Below, piece after piece: positions 59,844 to 62,531 of a stretch of 62,531 nucleotides of DNA. Source of the DNA: Akkermansia sp. (lineage in GTDB: Bacteria > Verrucomicrobiota > Verrucomicrobiia > Verrucomicrobiales > Akkermansiaceae). The notes beneath the pieces are model-generated. The model was given only the letters and a program-made list of their open reading frames with translations. It searched no databases and was not told where the DNA came from. The translations under genes and the position numbers were made by a program. The stretch lies in assembly GCA_030525455.1 (NCBI GenBank), contig JAUNER010000016.1, positions 1 through 62,531 of the forward strand. The letters run 5' to 3'. How positions within the stretch are numbered: the first letter of the stretch is position 1; each line of letters starts with the position of its first letter.

Positions 59844-62531
59844 TTACCTTGCCCCGGCTTGTTTGAGGAGCTTGACGATCTGCCGGTGGTTTTTAAATTC
59901 TGCATAATCCAGAGCCGTGTGACCATCCCTGTCTTTTTTATTAACGTCTGCACCGGCTTGGAGTAGGATTTTTACGCATTCTGTTGCTCCCATCAAAGAG
60001 CTTAATCCCAAAGGCGTATATCCTTCACTGCATATAGGTTGGTTGAGGTCTATGTCGGATAATGTGATTGCTTTGAGTATTCGCTTGTCTTCTGAGGTCA
60101 TTGCCGCATATAAGGGATTCTCTCCTTCTTTAACACTTGTCATCCACGCTAGTAATTTCGGTGCTCTATTGGGATATTTATAAGCGAATGTATGAATATA
60201 TTTCTGATCATATGGAGCACCAAGTAAGACGAGAGCTACGACATTGTCTATGTGAGTTTTATTTCCATATAATGCAGCAGTTAAATCATCTTGTGTTGGT
60301 TTTGCACCTGCTTTGGCGAGTGCGAAAATAATTTTTGTACTTTTATCTTTTTCTCCGGGGGTGGCTCCAGCAACCACGCCTATTATGGAAAATTTTCTTA
60401 TTTTGTGATGGATATTGGCACCAGCAGCAATGAGGGCTTTGACGGCTTCGAGGTTGCCTTCGAAAGCGGCATGGCAGAGAGGAGTCTTACCTTCTTTATC
60501 TTTAGCTTCGATATTAGCCCCGGCATGGAGGAGAGCGTTGATGGCTTTCGTGTGACCTTTATATGCGGCATAAATGAGAGGAGTACCGCCGCCATAATTG
60601 TCCTTAGCCTCGAGTTTAGCTCCTGCTTGGATGAGAGCGTTGACTGCTTCGGTGTGACCATTAGTTGCGGCAGACATGAGAGGAGTACAGCCATAATTGT
60701 CCTTAGCCTCGATATTAGCCCCGGCTTGGGCGAGTGTTTTGACAGCTTCAAATTTATCATTTGCGGCAGCAATCATCAATGGAGTAAGACCACCTTTATT
60801 TGTAGCTTCGAGCTTAGCTCCGGCTTGGATAAGGGCTTTAATGGCTTCGGTGTGACCTTTTTGGGCAGTAAACATGAGAGGAGTCCAGCCATCTTTGTCC
60901 TTAGCTTCAATATTAGCCCCGGCTTGGATGAGTGCTTTGATTGCTTCGGTGTGACCATTATCTACGGCATACATGAGAGGAGTCCACCCGGTTTTGTCCT
61001 TAGCCTCGAGTTTAGCTCCGGCTTGGATGAGAGTTCTGACGGCTTCAGTGTGACCTTCGGCTGCAGCAGCCATGAGTGCTGTCCAACCATTCTTGTCTTT
61101 AGTCTCGATATTAGCTCCTGCTTGGATGAGAGCGTTGACAGCTTCAAATTTATCTTTTGCGGCGGCAATCATTAATGGAGTAAGACCTCCTTTATTTGTA
61201 GCCTCGATATTAGCCCCGGCTTGGATAAGGGCTTTAATGGCTTCGGTGTGATTCTCTCGAGCGGCAAACATGAGAGGAGTCCACCCGTTTTTGTCCTTAG
61301 CATCAAATTTAGCTCCGGCTTGGATGAGTGCTTTGACAGCTTCAAATTTATTATTTGTGGCGGCAATAATCATCAATGGAGTAAGACCATCTTTATCCTT
61401 AGTTTCGAGCTTAGCCCCGGCTTGGACGAGTGCTTTGATTGCTTCTGTGTGACCAAATTGTGCGGCATACATGAGAGGAGTCCACCCGTCTTTGTCCTTA
61501 GCTTCAATATTAGCCCCGGCTTGGATAAGGGCTTTGACGGCTTCGGTGTGGCCTCGGTTTGCGGCAATCATGAGAGCTGTCCAACCATCTTGATTTAATG
61601 CCCCCTTAACATCTAAACCATTAGCAATAGCTTTTTCTACCAGCTTGACATCTTTGTTTTCTAGGCCTTTGACAAACAACTGAACGGGATTCATTGTCAA
61701 AGGAGCAAGTAGATTGATAATTTCATGCTTATTTTTTGATTCAGATGCTTTTGCATACGCTAGAGCAGTGAGACCGTCTTTGCTTTTTTCGTTTGCATTT
61801 GCTCCGGCTTGGATGAGTGCTTTGACGGCTTCGGTGTGGCCGAGGTTTGCGGCAAGCATGAGAGGAGTAATACCATTTTTTTCCTTAGCTTCAATATTAG
61901 CCCCGGCTTTGAGTAGTAGGCGGACGATATCTGTGTGCCCCTTAGCGGCGGCATACATGATAGCAGAGAGGCCGTTACCGGACATAGCGTTTACATTAGC
62001 CCCTGCAGCGATGGCTTTTTTCGCGGCGGCTAAATCGCCTGACTGAGCAGCCACCATTAGGTTATAATCCTCATCAACGGAAGCATTAGACGGTTGAGCC
62101 TGCGGAGCTGTCTGTGGAGCCAGCATCTGAGCAATAGCCGGGAATTTAGCGGCATAAGTGTAGGCTGTATTTCCCTTGTCATCGGTGACATCTTTCTTAG
62201 CCCCGGCAGCCAGTAGCATTTGCACAGCATCGTGTCTGCCATACATGGCGGCACACATCAATGGGGTGATATTGGTCGTACCGGCGAGGTTGGGGTTAGC
62301 CCCGGCTTTTATCAACAATTTTACTTTAGAAATATTGTTATCTTTAATCGCAGTCGATAATGGAGTATCTATATCAGAGCCTATCGGGGGCGTCCATTTT
62401 TCGTTTACATTAGCCCCGGCTTTTATTAACAATTCCACTAATTCCGGGTTATCTGCCTCTATTAAAATAGGTCGCCTTTTTTTGCCCTTTAAATTCACAT
62501 TAGCTCCGGCTTTTATTAATATTTTTGCTAT
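59844..62531 (-). CDS. Large ankyrin-repeat protein, truncated by the window edge
   Basis: At least 895 codons; the frame stays open to the last base, so the true start lies beyond 62531. A GTG at 62498 within a repeat is not a credible start. It is almost wholly 33-residue ankyrin repeats with the G-x-T-P-L-M-x-A-A consensus and L-I-x-A-G-A-N-I-E-A-K-D-K. Many central repeats are nearly identical at the DNA level (about 99-base period). A non-ankyrin interruption (F-V-K-G-L-E-N-K-D-V-K-L) splits the array. The C-terminal repeats diverge and end K-L-L-K-Q-A-G-A-R. No membrane or enzymatic domain is visible in the part seen. It probably binds proteins; location unknown. Confidence 0.92.
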   Translation of the reverse strand: MAKILIKAGANVNLKGKKRRPILIEADNPELVELLIKAGANVNEKWTPPIGSDIDTPLSTAIKDNNISKVKLLIKAGANPNLAGTTNITPLMCAAMYGRHDAVQMLLAAGAKKDVTDDKGNTAYTYAAKFPAIAQMLAPQTAPQAQPSNASVDEDYNLMVAAQSGDLAAAKKAIAAGANVNAMSGNGLSAIMYAAAKGHTDIVRLLLKAGANIEAKEKNGITPLMLAANLGHTEAVKALIQAGANANEKSKDGLTALAYAKASESKNKHEIINLLAPLTMNPVQLFVKGLENKDVKLVEKAIANGLDVKGALNQDGWTALMIAANRGHTEAVKALIQAGANIEAKDKDGWTPLMYAAQFGHTEAIKALVQAGAKLETKDKDGLTPLMIIAATNNKFEAVKALIQAGAKFDAKDKNGWTPLMFAARENHTEAIKALIQAGANIEATNKGGLTPLMIAAAKDKFEAVNALIQAGANIETKDKNGWTALMAAAAEGHTEAVRTLIQAGAKLEAKDKTGWTPLMYAVDNGHTEAIKALIQAGANIEAKDKDGWTPLMFTAQKGHTEAIKALIQAGAKLEATNKGGLTPLMIAAANDKFEAVKTLAQAGANIEAKDNYGCTPLMSAATNGHTEAVNALIQAGAKLEAKDNYGGGTPLIYAAYKGHTKAINALLHAGANIEAKDKEGKTPLCHAAFEGNLEAVKALIAAGANIHHKIRKFSIIGVVAGATPGEKDKSTKIIFALAKAGAKPTQDDLTAALYGNKTHIDNVVALVLLGAPYDQKYIHTFAYKYPNRAPKLLAWMTSVKEGENPLYAAMTSEDKRILKAITLSDIDLNQPICSEGYTPLGLSSLMGATECVKILLQAGADVNKKDRDGHTALDYAEFKNHRQIVKLLKQAGAR

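Noticed and set aside
60291..61175. 294-aa open frame on the plus strand across the ankyrin array
   Set aside because: It mirrors the repeats of the ankyrin gene on the opposite strand; the low-complexity pattern repeats every 33 residues because the DNA does. No independent protein features.
59844..62531. CRISPR array from the regular repeat spacing
   Set aside because: The period is a coding one (about 99 bases, 33 residues) and the units are ankyrin repeats with no non-repeated spacers.

Overview
The window is a gene-dense piece of bacterial chromosome of moderate GC. I infer a member of the Verrucomicrobiota, possibly a gut-associated relative of Akkermansia. Family resemblances point that way: a MoxR/DUF58/von Willebrand operon, a PASTA-less membrane Ser/Thr kinase, an RRM protein, a GH95 fucosidase next to a sodium-sugar symporter and galactokinase, and a 74-aa conserved-looking protein beside rpmB. 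The promoters I could place are sigma70-like (TTGACC-16-TACACT for rpmB, TTGCCA-17-TAGCAT for acpP), which argues against Bacteroidota. Most secure start codons nevertheless lack a Shine-Dalgarno sequence. The phylum is an inference, not something the sequence proves. I saw no rRNA, tRNA, CRISPR array, prophage or insertion sequence.

Layout. 1-1.8 kb: two minus-strand genes (a membrane protein and a DegT-like aminotransferase). 1.95-12.15 kb: a seven-gene plus-strand operon made of moxR, a membrane protein, an ABC ATPase, an ABC-2 permease, DUF58 and two large VWA membrane proteins. 12.3-16.5 kb: a ROK-like sugar kinase and a zinc-ribbon Ser/Thr kinase. 16.5-24.2 kb: a minus-strand housekeeping run (parE-like, uppS, manC, ruvX, cysteine desulfurase, GNAT, CPBP protease, thiL). 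24.4-31.7 kb: fucosidase, Na+/sugar symporter, galK and an initiating sugar transferase. 32-38.7 kb: RRM protein, L,D-transpeptidase-like protein, an ABCG-like exporter with two unknown partners, a 74-aa protein and rpmB. 38.9-44.5 kb: enoyl reductase, galE, an RsmA-Nudix fusion, two small unknowns and a Lys/Ala/Pro-rich protein. 44.6-50.9 kb: MATE, TrkH, an orphan Opp-type ATPase, dtd, a LysM-YkuD pseudoenzyme, an unknown and acpP. 51-56 kb: coaX, a GT28-like glycosyltransferase, fmt and a UvrD/PcrA helicase. 56-59.2 kb: two SMR-type membrane proteins and an 854-aa triple fusion. 59.2-62.5 kb: a decayed Cys-rich ORF and a huge ankyrin-repeat protein that runs off the window.

The most interesting locus is 55965-59233. 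A single polypeptide joins a WecE/RffA-type dTDP-sugar aminotransferase, a GNAT acetyltransferase and a membrane-anchored polyprenyl-phosphate glycosyltransferase, and is followed by two overlapping SMR/EamA half-transporters. The layout mirrors ArnB-ArnC-ArnE/F. It suggests a compact pathway that makes an acetamido-dideoxysugar (Fuc4NAc-like), loads it on undecaprenyl phosphate and flips it across the membrane. The same window carries other steps that could feed such surface glycans: uppS, manC, galE and a WbaP-like sugar transferase. Other points of note are the RsmA-Nudix fusion, a LysM-YkuD protein without the catalytic cysteine, homopolymer tracts suited to slippage (a G10 in a VWA gene and an A10 inside the apparent galK promoter spacer), and a possible structured RNA upstream of the RRM gene.
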